From Pyrodictiaceae archaeon (lineage in GTDB: Archaea > Thermoproteota > Thermoprotei_A > Sulfolobales > Pyrodictiaceae), in NCBI GenBank assembly GCA_027036135.1, contig JALVSY010000007.1:252880-316879 (forward strand): DNA of 64,000 nt, written 5' to 3'. This document shows, in pieces, positions 26,060 through 34,605 of this stretch (position 1 is the first letter of the stretch; every line of letters starts with the position of its first letter). The notes beneath the pieces were generated by a model. It searched no databases. It saw nothing but the letters and a program-made list of their open reading frames with translations, and had not been told where the DNA came from. Made by a program: the position numbers and the translations under genes.

Positions 26060-26505
26060 TGCCCGAGCCTGACTATCTCTACCTCGATGCTCTTTGCGTA
26101 GCGTTCGGCGTCGTAGCTGTACTCGTAGGCCGCTGCCACGGGAACTACTTGTTCTTCTCCAAGCTTCTCGGCCATCTCGCCGGCCTCGTCAACGAGCACA
26201 TCTATGTCCCCTACGTCTACATAGGGCTTCGCGTAGATATAGAACACAAGGCCATCGAACCAGAGAATCACGCGGGCCCAGAGGGTATCAGAGAACCCAT
26301 AGTCCTCTATGACGCGGATAAGCCTAGCACCCTCAAGCCTACCCCCCAGCATGAATGCCGTGGTAACTGTACGCACATGGTCCATGAACCGGTATGGGCT
26401 GAGTGGTGGAGCCGCTGGCTCCTCTTCAACACTTTCCTCGAGGCTCTCCGAGAGGCTTTCAAGAGCCGCGAGCTTCTCTAGGGCTAGGCTCACAGTTCCC
26501 ACCAT
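26056..26505 (-). CDS. Acidic protein, unknown
   Basis: 149 residues, strongly acidic: a helical N-terminal part rich in Leu/Glu/Ser (LEKLAALESLSESLEESVEEE), then an alpha/beta part (FMDHVRTVTTAFMLGGRLEGARLIRVIEDYGFSD...VILWFDGLVFYIYAKPYVDVGDIDVLVDEAG). An overlapping plus-strand frame of similar length is judged a shadow, because this strand gives the more protein-like composition and alternation. No family is recognised. It is convergent with gatB, overlapping by 4 bp. Confidence 0.6.
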   Translation of the reverse strand: MVGTVSLALEKLAALESLSESLEESVEEEPAAPPLSPYRFMDHVRTVTTAFMLGGRLEGARLIRVIEDYGFSDTLWARVILWFDGLVFYIYAKPYVDVGDIDVLVDEAGEMAEKLGEEQVVPVAAAYEYSYDAERYAKSIEVEIVRLGH

Positions 26506-26690
26506 ACACTATATTGTGTTGGTAGAGGCGTTTAGCGGGGAGGAGGTCATCTATAGCACTGTATTATGCTATGTATTGGAACTAGACGTCCCCGGGTAGA
26601 AACACCAGGCTAAGCCGTGCTACACTAGTACTACACCAGTATCACTAAGCGCCGAGAAAGCGGGGAGCCGTGCAAAGGACACACGGGAGG

Positions 26691-27827
26691 CTAGGTTGGT
26701 GGGTGCGAGCTGGGCGTTACTGCTGGGAAGTCGATTATCTTTGCCTTGTGTAGCTTTCCTCTGCGCTCAACCATTACGCTCATACCCATTAGGGCGTGAC
26801 GGGCATCTATGTATGCTTGTGCGAGGCTTCTCCGCAAGATAGGGCTATACGCACCGCTTGTCACATAGCCTATCTCAACACCCTCTATGTATATCTTATC
26901 GCCTTGCCTAGGCACTATCCTGGACTTCTTACCTAGACGGAGCCCTACGCGGACACGGTCAGCGCCTCTCCGCAGCGCCTCGCGGAGAGCCCTGCAGCCT
27001 AGACAATTCTCCTTGGGCCCTGGCTGGAAGACCCACCAATACCTAGCCTCCACGGGATTTATTGTCTCATCTATCTCGTGCCCATAGAGGACAAAGCCTA
27101 CCTCCATTCGGAGACTATCACGGGCACCTAGTCCACAGAGCTTGCCGTTGAGCCGTGGTAGTAGCTCTGCCGCCTTCCTGAGAATTTTCTCGCCCTCTCC
27201 CACCTCGGCTATTATCTCGAAGCCATCCTCTCCTGTCCAACCACTCCTCGAGACTATGAGCGCCCTAGCCTTAGCGGCTCCTAGCTCAACATTCCTCAAA
27301 AACCTCATAGCGCTTAGCTCGAGCACATCACTGGGAGCACCCATCATCTTCATGAACTCTACTGATCGGGGCCCCTGGACGGCGAAGAGGACCCAGTCAA
27401 AGGTCTTATCCTCAATTCTCGCTGCTGCTTTGAGGCGGCCTATCCATTCCTCTATGTGGCTTAGTATCTTCTCCCTATTCGCCGCGTTCGGCACTATTAG
27501 CCAGCCATCATTGCCGAGGTTATAGGGCATTATATCGTCGCGGAACCCAGCGTTCTCGTTAAGCATCGCTGTCGGCCCAACCATCATCCCCTCCTCTGAC
27601 GATATATCCCGTGGCACTAGGTAGTCAAGCACACGTGTCGCATCAGCACCGCTTAGAACTAGTCTCCCCATATGGCTTAGATCGAAGAAGCCGAGGCTAT
27701 GTCTAACAGCAAGGTGCTCCTCTATAACACTCCCATAGTTTATTGGGGCCTCCCATCCAGCAAACTCGCCGAACTGCGCCCCCAGCTCCTTGTGCACATC
27801 ATAAAGGGGTATGCGTAGCTTAGCCAT
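26691..27827 (-). CDS. gcvT: Glycine cleavage system T protein (aminomethyltransferase)
   Basis: 378 residues from ATG 27827; the frame is open further to 27932, but the protein fold begins at MAKLRIPLYDVHKELG. GcvT transfers the methylene group from aminomethyl-lipoyl H protein to a folate-like pterin, releasing ammonia. Visible motifs are FFDLSHMGRL, the SRSGWTGEDGFEI segment, LGARDSLRMEVG and GYVTSGAYSP. No gcvH or gcvP is adjacent. The GC-rich intergenic region upstream would be its leader if the promoter lies near 28040. Confidence 0.88.
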   Translation of the reverse strand: MAKLRIPLYDVHKELGAQFGEFAGWEAPINYGSVIEEHLAVRHSLGFFDLSHMGRLVLSGADATRVLDYLVPRDISSEEGMMVGPTAMLNENAGFRDDIMPYNLGNDGWLIVPNAANREKILSHIEEWIGRLKAAARIEDKTFDWVLFAVQGPRSVEFMKMMGAPSDVLELSAMRFLRNVELGAAKARALIVSRSGWTGEDGFEIIAEVGEGEKILRKAAELLPRLNGKLCGLGARDSLRMEVGFVLYGHEIDETINPVEARYWWVFQPGPKENCLGCRALREALRRGADRVRVGLRLGKKSRIVPRQGDKIYIEGVEIGYVTSGAYSPILRRSLAQAYIDARHALMGMSVMVERRGKLHKAKIIDFPAVTPSSHPPT

Positions 27828-28154
27828 ACGAGTCGTACACCAAGGCTTAGGAGAACCAGTACCAGGGATTGTAAGTGCTTCCCCGCATAGGACCCCGGTT
27901 AGTGAAGGGAGACGGCTCGGGGAGGGGGCCACTTCCTCAACAAGCCACGGCCAGTTACCAAGCCGTGGCCTCAGGCTAGGGGGATCCCCCAGGCTCCCTC
28001 ACAGCCACTTAGCACTATGGAGACCCAGGGCCCGTAATTAGTGCAGCGACGAAGACCCCTTGTCTCTGAGATAGGGTAGTCTTGCTTTCTTTTCTTCGCG
28101 CTAGGTTATTTACCCTCCTGGGCTAGTGGTTGCGCTGCTTGGTGGTCAGCTTTT
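27828..28154. other. GC-rich, self-complementary gap between gcvT and trpS
   Basis: This 327-nt divergent gap encodes no protein. Its middle (about 27890-28051) has several stems: GCCACGGC and GCCGTGGC around a 10-nt loop (near 27938-27965), GGGAGGGGG against CCCCC..CTCCC enclosing it, the palindrome GGGGGATCCCCC, and GCACTA against TAGTGC about 20 nt apart (28010-28045). It could be a structured 5' leader of gcvT or a separate RNA. It matches neither RNase P RNA nor SRP RNA signature motifs. A TATA-like GGTTATTTACC near 28105 may serve trpS. Confidence 0.4.
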
Positions 28155-29318
28155 GTGGCGAGCCAAGAGCCTAGAGTGACTCCATGGGAGGCAGATGCGT
28201 TCGTAGACTATAAGCGCTTGATAGAGATCTTTGGCGCAAAGCCCCTAACTGATAGAGAGGCGTCACTGCTAGAGAGCATTGTCGGCGAGCAACACTTCAT
28301 GATCCGGCGCCGAGTGTTCTACTCTCACCGAGACTTCGACGTATTCCTCGAAGCGTATCATAGAGGAGAGCGAGCAGCACTCTATACTGGCCGGGGACCC
28401 TCGGGGCATACGCATCTAGGCCATATACTTCCATGGATATTTACTAAGTGGCTTCAAGAGAAGCTCGGCATCGACTTGTTCTTCCAGATAACGGATGATG
28501 AGAAGTTCTGGCACGAGGAGCGCTACCGCCTAGAAGACACAAACTCCATGGCTTATGAGAACATACTCGACATAATAGCCGTCGGGTTCGATCCCGATAA
28601 GACACACATACTCATAGACAGCGAGGACATAAGGTTCCTCTACCCAATAGCGGCAAGGGTAGCAAAGAAGATAACATTCTCCGTGCAAAGAGCGGCATTC
28701 GGGTTCACTGACTCAACCAACGTCGGCATGATATTCTACCCGACGCTGCAAATAGCTACGGCGTTCCTACCATCCGAGCTCTATGGAGAGCCAACCTGGG
28801 TCCTAATACCTGCCGGAATAGACCAAGACCCCTATTGGAGAATAGCCCGTGACATAGCGCCCAGCTTCGGCTACCCGAAGCCAGCACAGATACACGGGAA
28901 ACTACTACCCGGGCTAGGGCCCGAGGGGAAAATGTCGTCATCGAGGCCCGAGACAGCTGTGTACACTACCGATCCCCCCGAGGTAGCCGAGAAGAAGATA
29001 ATGAGAGCCTTTACTGGTGGGCAACCAACTCTAGAGCTTCAACGCAAGCTCGGAGGCAACCCAGACAAATGCCCCGTCTTCAAGCTCTACGAGATGATGT
29101 TCGAGCCCGATGACGAGAAGCTCAAGGAAAGGTACTGGAAGTGCAAAACAGGGCAACTGACCTGCGGCGAGTGCAAGCGAGAACTAGCAGAACGAGTAGC
29201 CAAGTTCCTAAAAGAGCACCAAAAAAGGAGAGAGAAAGCCAGGGACCTCGTAGAGAAATTCCTTATCAGGAACAAATTCGAGCCACCACCCGTGAAGTCA
29301 AGGGTAAAGAAGCGATAA
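28155..29318 (+). CDS. trpS: Tryptophanyl-tRNA synthetase
   Basis: This 387-residue class I synthetase charges tRNA-Trp. It has the HIGH-type motif GPSGHTHLGH (about 81-90), KMSSS in GPEGKMSSSRP, and the tryptophan-binding segments ITDDEKFWH, FLYPIA and IPAGIDQDPYWRIARDIA, as in archaeal/eukaryotic-type TrpRS. A C-terminal CKTGQLTCGECKRELAE segment precedes the basic tail. GTG 28155 is used; GGTGGT about 10 nt upstream could be its ribosome-binding site. Confidence 0.93.
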   Translation: MASQEPRVTPWEADAFVDYKRLIEIFGAKPLTDREASLLESIVGEQHFMIRRRVFYSHRDFDVFLEAYHRGERAALYTGRGPSGHTHLGHILPWIFTKWLQEKLGIDLFFQITDDEKFWHEERYRLEDTNSMAYENILDIIAVGFDPDKTHILIDSEDIRFLYPIAARVAKKITFSVQRAAFGFTDSTNVGMIFYPTLQIATAFLPSELYGEPTWVLIPAGIDQDPYWRIARDIAPSFGYPKPAQIHGKLLPGLGPEGKMSSSRPETAVYTTDPPEVAEKKIMRAFTGGQPTLELQRKLGGNPDKCPVFKLYEMMFEPDDEKLKERYWKCKTGQLTCGECKRELAERVAKFLKEHQKRREKARDLVEKFLIRNKFEPPPVKSRVKKR

Positions 29319-29399
29319 GCCAATAACCTCCCACCCCTCCCTACCAAAACCTAATAACATGGCAGAGCCTCCCCTGGGAGTCAGAGGGGGCCCCTGGGT

Positions 29400-29517
29400 A
29401 GCCGGGTCGTCTAGCGGCCAAGGATGCGGGGCTTTGGCCGCCCACAAGGGGTACGGGTCTTCCCCCAGGGGCGGAAGAACCCCCGTGACCGGGGTTCGAA
29501 TCCCCGCCCGGCTACCA
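29400..29517 (+). tRNA. tRNA-Gln (TTG) with 42-nt intron, CCA encoded
   Basis: Acceptor AGCCGGG (29400-29406) pairs with CCCGGCT (29507-29513), followed by A and a genomic CCA. The anticodon stem is CGGGG/CCCCG, with loop CTTTGGC and anticodon TTG at 29434-29436; the T arm is CGGGG-TTCGAAT-CCCCG. About 42 nt at 29438-29479 interrupt the loop one base after the anticodon, the canonical archaeal intron position. The exact splice sites are uncertain by one or two bases because of C repeats. The A1-U72 pair fits archaeal tRNA-Gln recognition by GatDE. Confidence 0.92.
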
Positions 29518-29635
29518 TTCAACCCGGCTCCCAACTCCTCTTCGCCTAGGGGGCTCTCTTCGTTCTCTGTGCTGCGCGGCGCAGCCCTTATCCCCTGCCT
29601 TAGCCGTTGTTCTTGGTTGAGGTTGTTAGGGGCTC

Positions 29636-30526
29636 ATGCCTCGTTACGAGGTTATCGGGCTCCGTCTCCCCGAGATTAGGCCTGGCGACGACCTAGCTGG
29701 ATTGATTATTGAGTCTGCTCGGCGTGAGTGCAGAGGGCTCCACGACGGAGACATCGTCGTCGTTACCTCGAAGCTGGTCATGAAGGCTAAGGGGTACTTG
29801 GTCCGACTTAGTGATGTCAGGCCTTCTCTTGCTGCACACTTGCTTAGCCGGCTTACTGGGAAGAACCCGGTTGAGGTGGAACTCGTTCTTAGGGCGTCGC
29901 GTGACCTAGTAGCGGTTGTTGATGTTCGGCCTCTAGCTAGTGCCCTCGAGAGGCTCTCCAAGGATCCAGTAAAGGCAAGGGAGCTTGTTGAGTCTATCTC
30001 CTCATTGTTCTTTGTCGTTACTCGTCAGGGACTTATAGCTATGGATGGAGGCGTTGATTACTCTAATGTTCCGCCGGGCTATGCTGTCGCGAACATAGTT
30101 GATTTCGACGAGGAGGCCCGCGTACTCCGTGACGAGCTGATCAAGAGAACCGGGAGACGTGTAGCCGTTGTCATCACGGATACCGAGACCAACACGAGTG
30201 GAAAGATTGGCACTGTTGACGTAGCCGTGGGCTCTGCTGGCATCGAGCCCGTGACCTCTGGTTTCGCTAGGAACGATATGTATGGTAGACCGAAGTTTGG
30301 TGGCATAGATATAGTTGTTGACGAGGTTGCCTCAGCTGCTGCACTACTAATGGGGCAGACAAACGAGGGTATACCAGTTGTTATTATCCGTGGACTAAGG
30401 TACAAGGAGTCCAATAAGGGTGTCTCGGACTATGCCCTAGGTTTTCGCGGTCTTGGGCTAAGAGGGTTGCTTAAGAACGCTCTTGCGAGGATTATTTATC
30501 GGCTCCTTTGGAGGCCCAATGCCTAG
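29636..30526 (+). CDS. cofE: Coenzyme F420:L-glutamate ligase-like protein
   Basis: This 296-residue member of the CofE (FbiB N-terminal/CofE) family, whose founding enzymes add glutamates to F420-0 using GTP, contains DGDIVVVTSKLVMKAKG near the N-terminus, MDGGVDYSNVPPG, ITDTETNTSGKIG and GRPKFGGIDIVVDEVASAA, which are the conserved metal- and GTP-binding blocks. Whether this organism makes F420 is not shown here; homologues occur in crenarchaea where a related amide ligase role is possible. It overlaps hemD tail-to-tail by 35 bp. Confidence 0.85.
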   Translation: MPRYEVIGLRLPEIRPGDDLAGLIIESARRECRGLHDGDIVVVTSKLVMKAKGYLVRLSDVRPSLAAHLLSRLTGKNPVEVELVLRASRDLVAVVDVRPLASALERLSKDPVKARELVESISSLFFVVTRQGLIAMDGGVDYSNVPPGYAVANIVDFDEEARVLRDELIKRTGRRVAVVITDTETNTSGKIGTVDVAVGSAGIEPVTSGFARNDMYGRPKFGGIDIVVDEVASAAALLMGQTNEGIPVVIIRGLRYKESNKGVSDYALGFRGLGLRGLLKNALARIIYRLLWRPNA

Positions 30527-31229
30527 TTATTAGCTCTGCTATTCCCTCAAGTGTATAGGTACTGGGTACCAAGGGGTTCTTTATGCCGAGTTGTACTAGT
30601 TTTCTCGCTGTCGTAGGCCCTATGGCTACCGGTATGAAGCTTGGCTCTCCATGGTACTTTGAGAAGAATGCCTCTGCTACACTGGGGCTAGTGAACACCA
30701 CGTAGTCAAAGTCATCAGCTACCCTAGCTGCTGTGTCAGCGAGCTTCTCTACCTTCTCTACACGGTACAATGGAACCTCATAATACCTTGTACCACTTCT
30801 TCGAAAAATCTCTACTAGCTCGGGGGTAGCCTTCTCGGAGCGAGCTAAGAGGACGCATCCCGGCTTATGCTTCCTTACGAGCTCTTCTGCGAGCGAGGCA
30901 CCAGTATAGCTCTCTGGGACTAGGCTTGGTTCTAGGCCTAGCTCGGCGCGGAGCCTCTCCGCTGTCCGCGGCCCAACTACTGCTATACGTAGTCCTCCTC
31001 TGGCCGCATTGAGCAGGTGCTCCCTGATGCTTCTCAGCATGTATGGTGCGCGTGGACTCGTGAGTACAAGCCAGTCGCACTCGTCTACTCTCTCCAGTAT
31101 TTCTCTAAGCGCTTTCTGGTTAGGGACCACTCTTAGCACGGGGATAGCGGCTACTATGCCTGCCTCGCTTAAGGGGCCTATCTCTACGGGGTGGGGGCGT
31201 AGTAGGAGTATTAGGGGTTGCTGGGGCAT
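30492..31229 (-). CDS. hemD: Uroporphyrinogen-III synthase
   Basis: This 245-residue, poorly conserved two-lobed enzyme cyclises hydroxymethylbilane to uroporphyrinogen III. Diagnostic features are VLTSPRAPYMLRSI in the first lobe, RYYEVPLYRVE at the hinge, and VVFTSPSVAEAFF...PVAIGPTTARKLVQLGI in the second lobe. It is the last gene of the hemL-hemC-cobA-hemD run and overlaps cobA by 19 bp, indicating translational coupling. Confidence 0.88.
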   Translation of the reverse strand: MPQQPLILLLRPHPVEIGPLSEAGIVAAIPVLRVVPNQKALREILERVDECDWLVLTSPRAPYMLRSIREHLLNAARGGLRIAVVGPRTAERLRAELGLEPSLVPESYTGASLAEELVRKHKPGCVLLARSEKATPELVEIFRRSGTRYYEVPLYRVEKVEKLADTAARVADDFDYVVFTSPSVAEAFFSKYHGEPSFIPVAIGPTTARKLVQLGIKNPLVPSTYTLEGIAELITRHWASKGADK

Positions 31230-31972
31230 ATTCTATCCCTCAGCTCAACTACTCTACCTACGACTATTACCGCAGGGGGCTTGACGCCCTGCTCTCTTGC
31301 CCTCTCAACTATGCCCCTGAGTCTGCCTACTATTGTTCTCTGACTTGGAAGCGAGGCATTTTCTATAATTGCTACCGGGGTTTCCGGGTCTATGCCGCCG
31401 CTAAGTAGCTCTCTAACTATCTCCCCCAGCCTCCCAACACCCATGAGTATTACTAAGGTGTCAACACTCTTCGCTATGGAGGCGTAGTTTACTCTTCGCT
31501 GCTTCTTCTCAGCAGCCTCCCTACCGGGCACAATGGCGAGGCTCGAGGCTACTAGCCGTGAGGTTGGCGGTATACAGGCGAGCTCCGGTGCCGCTATAGC
31601 GCTCGTAACCCCTGGCACGACTATGCACTTTACTCCCTTCTTGGTGAGGTAGAGGCACTCCTCTTCTCCTCTACCGAAGAGGAAGGGGTCACCACCATGT
31701 ACTCGTACAACTGTTTTGCCCTCGCAGGCTTTCTCTGCAAGTAGCTTGTTTATCTCGTCCTGTGTCAGAGCGTGGTGGCCTGGTCTCTTACCTGCGTAGA
31801 TTAGCTCGGAGCCCGGCTTAGCGCTTCTCTCTATAAACTTTATCGGTGCTAGTCGGTCATATACTATGACATCAGCTTCCCTAATGAGCCTAGCTGCCTT
31901 GATAGTTAGTAGCTCAGGATCCCCAGGCCCTGCTCCAACTATGTAGACAATTCCGTGGCCACAGCTCTCCAC
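31211..31972 (-). CDS. cobA: Uroporphyrin-III C-methyltransferase
   Basis: 253 residues. SUMT transfers two methyl groups from SAM to uroporphyrinogen III, giving precorrin-2 for siroheme, cobalamin and the archaeal Ahb heme route. Visible motifs are VYIVGAGPGDPELLTIKA, VYDRL, RVHGGDPFLFGRGEEE and VVPGVTSAIAAPELACIPPT. GTG 31972 has GGGGG 5 nt before it. It is placed between hemC and hemD, so uroporphyrinogen III made by its neighbours is its immediate substrate. Confidence 0.93.
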   Translation of the reverse strand: MESCGHGIVYIVGAGPGDPELLTIKAARLIREADVIVYDRLAPIKFIERSAKPGSELIYAGKRPGHHALTQDEINKLLAEKACEGKTVVRVHGGDPFLFGRGEEECLYLTKKGVKCIVVPGVTSAIAAPELACIPPTSRLVASSLAIVPGREAAEKKQRRVNYASIAKSVDTLVILMGVGRLGEIVRELLSGGIDPETPVAIIENASLPSQRTIVGRLRGIVERAREQGVKPPAVIVVGRVVELRDRICPSNP

Positions 31973-32063
31973 GAATACCCCCTTCCTCTATTCCCCTTGA
32001 TCACGATAGAGAGGAAACATCACAGGTTCCTTACTGAGAATTAGCGCTAAGCGGCTAGCTGGG

Positions 32064-32984
32064 CTAGGGGTTCTCGAGCTCTATGCCAGCTTTTCTTGCC
32101 TCTTCCCTTAGCTCTAGGGCTGCTAGTATACCAACCGATTCCGGAGTCTCCGGGCTACCTTCCACCTCAATACTTACCTTTTTCGAGCCATCAGTGCTGG
32201 CGATGGCTGCGTAGAGTCTTAGTGCTCCTTTCTCTAGCCAGGCATACCCGCCTAGTGGTACGTGGCAGCCTCCACCTGCTTTGCTTAGAAATGCTCTCTC
32301 TGCTCGTGCTAGTATCATTGTTTCTCGGTGACTAGCTCTCCCTAGTAGCTCTACTAGGTCTATGCGGTTGCCTAGTGTATAGACGCCTATTATGCCCTGG
32401 CTAGGAGCGGGTACTAGGACGTCAAGTGGTATTCTCCAATACTCTATGTCTAGGCCTAGGCGCTGAATAGCTGCCTCAGCGACAATAATTGCATCATACA
32501 TTCCCTGCTGCAGCTTCCGAAGCCTCGTATCAACATTGCCCCGGAGGGGTTTGAAGACAAGATCCCGTCTAACATGCTTGAGCATTGCTACACGGCGAGC
32601 ACTCGAGGAGCCAACTACTGCGCCGCTGGGCAAATCCCATATAGTCTTCGCGCCGCCACGCGCGACTAGTGCGTCGAAAGGAGAGTCGCGTGGCGGCGTC
32701 ATTGCCAGTACGAGGCCAGGGGTTACTTGGCTCGGCACATCCTTTAAGCTATGGACTGCTATATCGGCTTTGCCTTCTAGGACTGCTAGGTTGACCTCTT
32801 TCTCGAAGAGGCCTTTCCCGCCTATCTCTTTGAATGGCTTATCTACGTGTATGTCTCCCCTGGTCTTCACTATGACTAGCTCGTACTCGAGGCCCGGCTC
32901 TACTTTCCTTAACGTGTTTAGCGCGATCTCTGTCTGTGCGAGGCTTAACCTGCTTCCACGCGTCGCTACACGGAGCTTGGTCAT
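32064..32984 (-). CDS. hemC: Porphobilinogen deaminase (hydroxymethylbilane synthase)
   Basis: This 306-residue enzyme polymerises four porphobilinogens. It shows RVATRGSRLSLAQT at the N-terminus, KDVPSQ, the cofactor-attachment cysteine in GGGCHVPLGGYA, and a domain-2 QRLGLD...QGIIGV segment. Its ATG overlaps the hemL stop by 4 bp. There are 91 nt before cobA without a gene. Confidence 0.94.
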   Translation of the reverse strand: MTKLRVATRGSRLSLAQTEIALNTLRKVEPGLEYELVIVKTRGDIHVDKPFKEIGGKGLFEKEVNLAVLEGKADIAVHSLKDVPSQVTPGLVLAMTPPRDSPFDALVARGGAKTIWDLPSGAVVGSSSARRVAMLKHVRRDLVFKPLRGNVDTRLRKLQQGMYDAIIVAEAAIQRLGLDIEYWRIPLDVLVPAPSQGIIGVYTLGNRIDLVELLGRASHRETMILARAERAFLSKAGGGCHVPLGGYAWLEKGALRLYAAIASTDGSKKVSIEVEGSPETPESVGILAALELREEARKAGIELENP

Positions 32985-34276
32985 AGTTTTCCTTCCCCGT
33001 GTAGCTTCTTGAAGACTTCTCTTAGAGCACTGATAGTCTCCTCTACTACCTCGCTTGTATGCGCTGCGCTCGTAAACACGGCCTCCATCTGGCTAGGGGC
33101 TATGAATACACCTCTCCTCAATAGCTCCTCGTGGAGAGCTGCATAGGCCTCTTTTCTACTCTTCTGAGCATCCTCCGGCGACAATACCTCGTGCCCTGTG
33201 AAGAATATCTGGAACATGCTCTCGACATGGTTTATTGTTGCTCTCACACCGTATTCTTCTATAAGGCTGCTTAGCTCCTCTACAAGCGCTTTAGCAGCTT
33301 CTCCCGCGATACGATAGGGCTCACCAGTTTCAAGAACCTCTATCGTTGCAAGGCCCGCGGCCATCGTCGCTGGGTGGGCGTTAAAGGTGCCGGCGTTGAA
33401 TACCTTTCCTAGCGGTGTTAGCTCCTTCATTATGTGCTTCTCGGCAACGACTACCCCTATAGGCATGCCGCCGCCAACAATCTTTCCAAGAGTAGTTATA
33501 TCTCCTTTTACCCCGTAGTACTGTTGTGCCCCGCCAAGCGCGAGGCGGAACCCGGTAATTACCTCATCCATTATTAGTAGTGAGCCGTAAGTGGAGGCTA
33601 TTTCGCGCAAGGCTTTCAAGAACTCTCTCTGCGGAGGTATAACTCCAGCGTTACCGACAACAGGCTCAACTATTATAGCTGCTACGTTGTCGCCGTACTT
33701 TCTCATGAGCTTCTCAACACTCCTTGTATCATTGTACCTAGCTACAAGGGTAAGCTTTGCCACGCTATCGGGCACGCCTTTGCTAGAGGGGACACCGTAC
33801 TCGGCCGCAGCACTACCCGCACCTACTAAGACGGCGTCATGGGCGCCGTGGTAGCATCCATTAAACTTGATTATTAGATCGCGGCCCGTGAAGCCCCGAG
33901 CCAGCCTAATAGCAGTCATAGTTGCCTCTGTACCAGTGTTAACAAAACGAACCATGCCGCCGGGATGATAGTACTTCAGTATTTTCTCTGCAAGCTTTAT
34001 CTCAAGCTCATAGGGCGCACCATAGAACCATCCCTTCTCAAGCTGGCGTTGTAATGCTTCATAGACCTTGGGGTGGCGATGACCAAGGAACAAGGGGCCA
34101 TAGCCTAGGACATAGTCTATGAGGCGTTCTCCATCGACTGTATAGATGTAAGCACCCTCGGCTCTCTCAACATAGAATGGGTAAGGCTTGACAGCCGCTC
34201 TAACGGGGCTGTTTACTCCACCTGGGAATAGCTCCTGTGCTTTCCCATATAGCTCCTTGCTTCTAGCACCAGGCAT
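32981..34276 (-). CDS. hemL: Glutamate-1-semialdehyde 2,1-aminomutase
   Basis: About 431 residues. This PLP enzyme converts glutamate-1-semialdehyde to 5-aminolevulinate in the C5 pathway. Visible are LFPGGVNSPVRA, the phosphate-binding FVNTGTEATMTAIRLARGFTG, the IIVEPVVGN strand, DEVITGFR and the PLP lysine in TTLGKIVGGGMPIG. ATG 34276 is chosen, with GAGGGGG about 10 nt upstream; TTG 34285 is an alternative with poorer spacing. First gene of the tetrapyrrole operon; hemA and hemB are not in the window. Confidence 0.94.
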   Translation of the reverse strand: MPGARSKELYGKAQELFPGGVNSPVRAAVKPYPFYVERAEGAYIYTVDGERLIDYVLGYGPLFLGHRHPKVYEALQRQLEKGWFYGAPYELEIKLAEKILKYYHPGGMVRFVNTGTEATMTAIRLARGFTGRDLIIKFNGCYHGAHDAVLVGAGSAAAEYGVPSSKGVPDSVAKLTLVARYNDTRSVEKLMRKYGDNVAAIIVEPVVGNAGVIPPQREFLKALREIASTYGSLLIMDEVITGFRLALGGAQQYYGVKGDITTLGKIVGGGMPIGVVVAEKHIMKELTPLGKVFNAGTFNAHPATMAAGLATIEVLETGEPYRIAGEAAKALVEELSSLIEEYGVRATINHVESMFQIFFTGHEVLSPEDAQKSRKEAYAALHEELLRRGVFIAPSQMEAVFTSAAHTSEVVEETISALREVFKKLHGEGKL

Positions 34277-34320
34277 GCGCGGCAAACCCCCTCAAGTACG
34301 CCCAGGGACGAGGGAGCAAG

Positions 34321-34329
34321 CTATAATTG
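34321..34329 (-). promoter_or_regulatory. TATA box of the hem operon
   Basis: The minus strand reads CAATTATAG, 45-53 nt before ATG 34276, predicting a leader of about 20-25 nt that includes the GAGGGGG ribosome-binding site. Confidence 0.5.
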
Positions 34330-34390
34330 TGCCCCCAAACAAGTACAAAGACCTCTCATATGATATGTCTTTTTATTATCTGAGGGGATG

Positions 34391-34470
34391 TGGTGAGGGT
34401 CACGGGTAAGAGCCCCCGCGCTAATAGGGGCTATGAATTAAAGGCCCGTAGCCGAACCCTCGTTGCCGCA
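34391..34470 (+). ncRNA. Candidate structured RNA with three nested stems
   Basis: Within the 34277-34605 gap this GC-rich segment folds on itself. GAGGG 34395-34399 pairs with 34457-34461, ACGGG 34402-34406 with 34445-34449, and AGCCCC 34411-34416 with 34427-34432, leaving a 10-nt apical loop and asymmetric internal loops (2/7 and 4/12 nt). An AT-rich CTTTTTATTAT at 34369-34379 is placed to act as TATA box, and T-rich sequence follows after about 34485. It is not a tRNA (no TTCRANY arm) and lacks C and D boxes. Function unknown. Confidence 0.5.
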
Positions 34471-34531
34471 TCTCGCCTTGGATATGCTTGTGTTATTCTT
34501 ATCGATGCTTTCTTACAGATGTAATCAAATA

Positions 34532-34539
34532 CTTATATA
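34532..34539 (+). promoter_or_regulatory. TATA box of the zinc-finger gene
   Basis: CTTATATA lies 67-74 nt before ATG 34606, predicting a transcript start near 34560 and a leader of about 45 nt. Confidence 0.55.
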
Positions 34540-34605
34540 CTAGTGAATGGTAATAAGAAATACGGGGCTAAAGCTCCTCAATAAGTGATAATTAGGTGAG
34601 CAGTG

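Noticed and set aside
26059-26481. 140-residue plus-strand frame opposite the 26056-26505 gene
   Set aside because: Composition (many Cys, His, Arg and irregular hydrophobicity) looks like an antisense shadow; the minus-strand frame is more protein-like.
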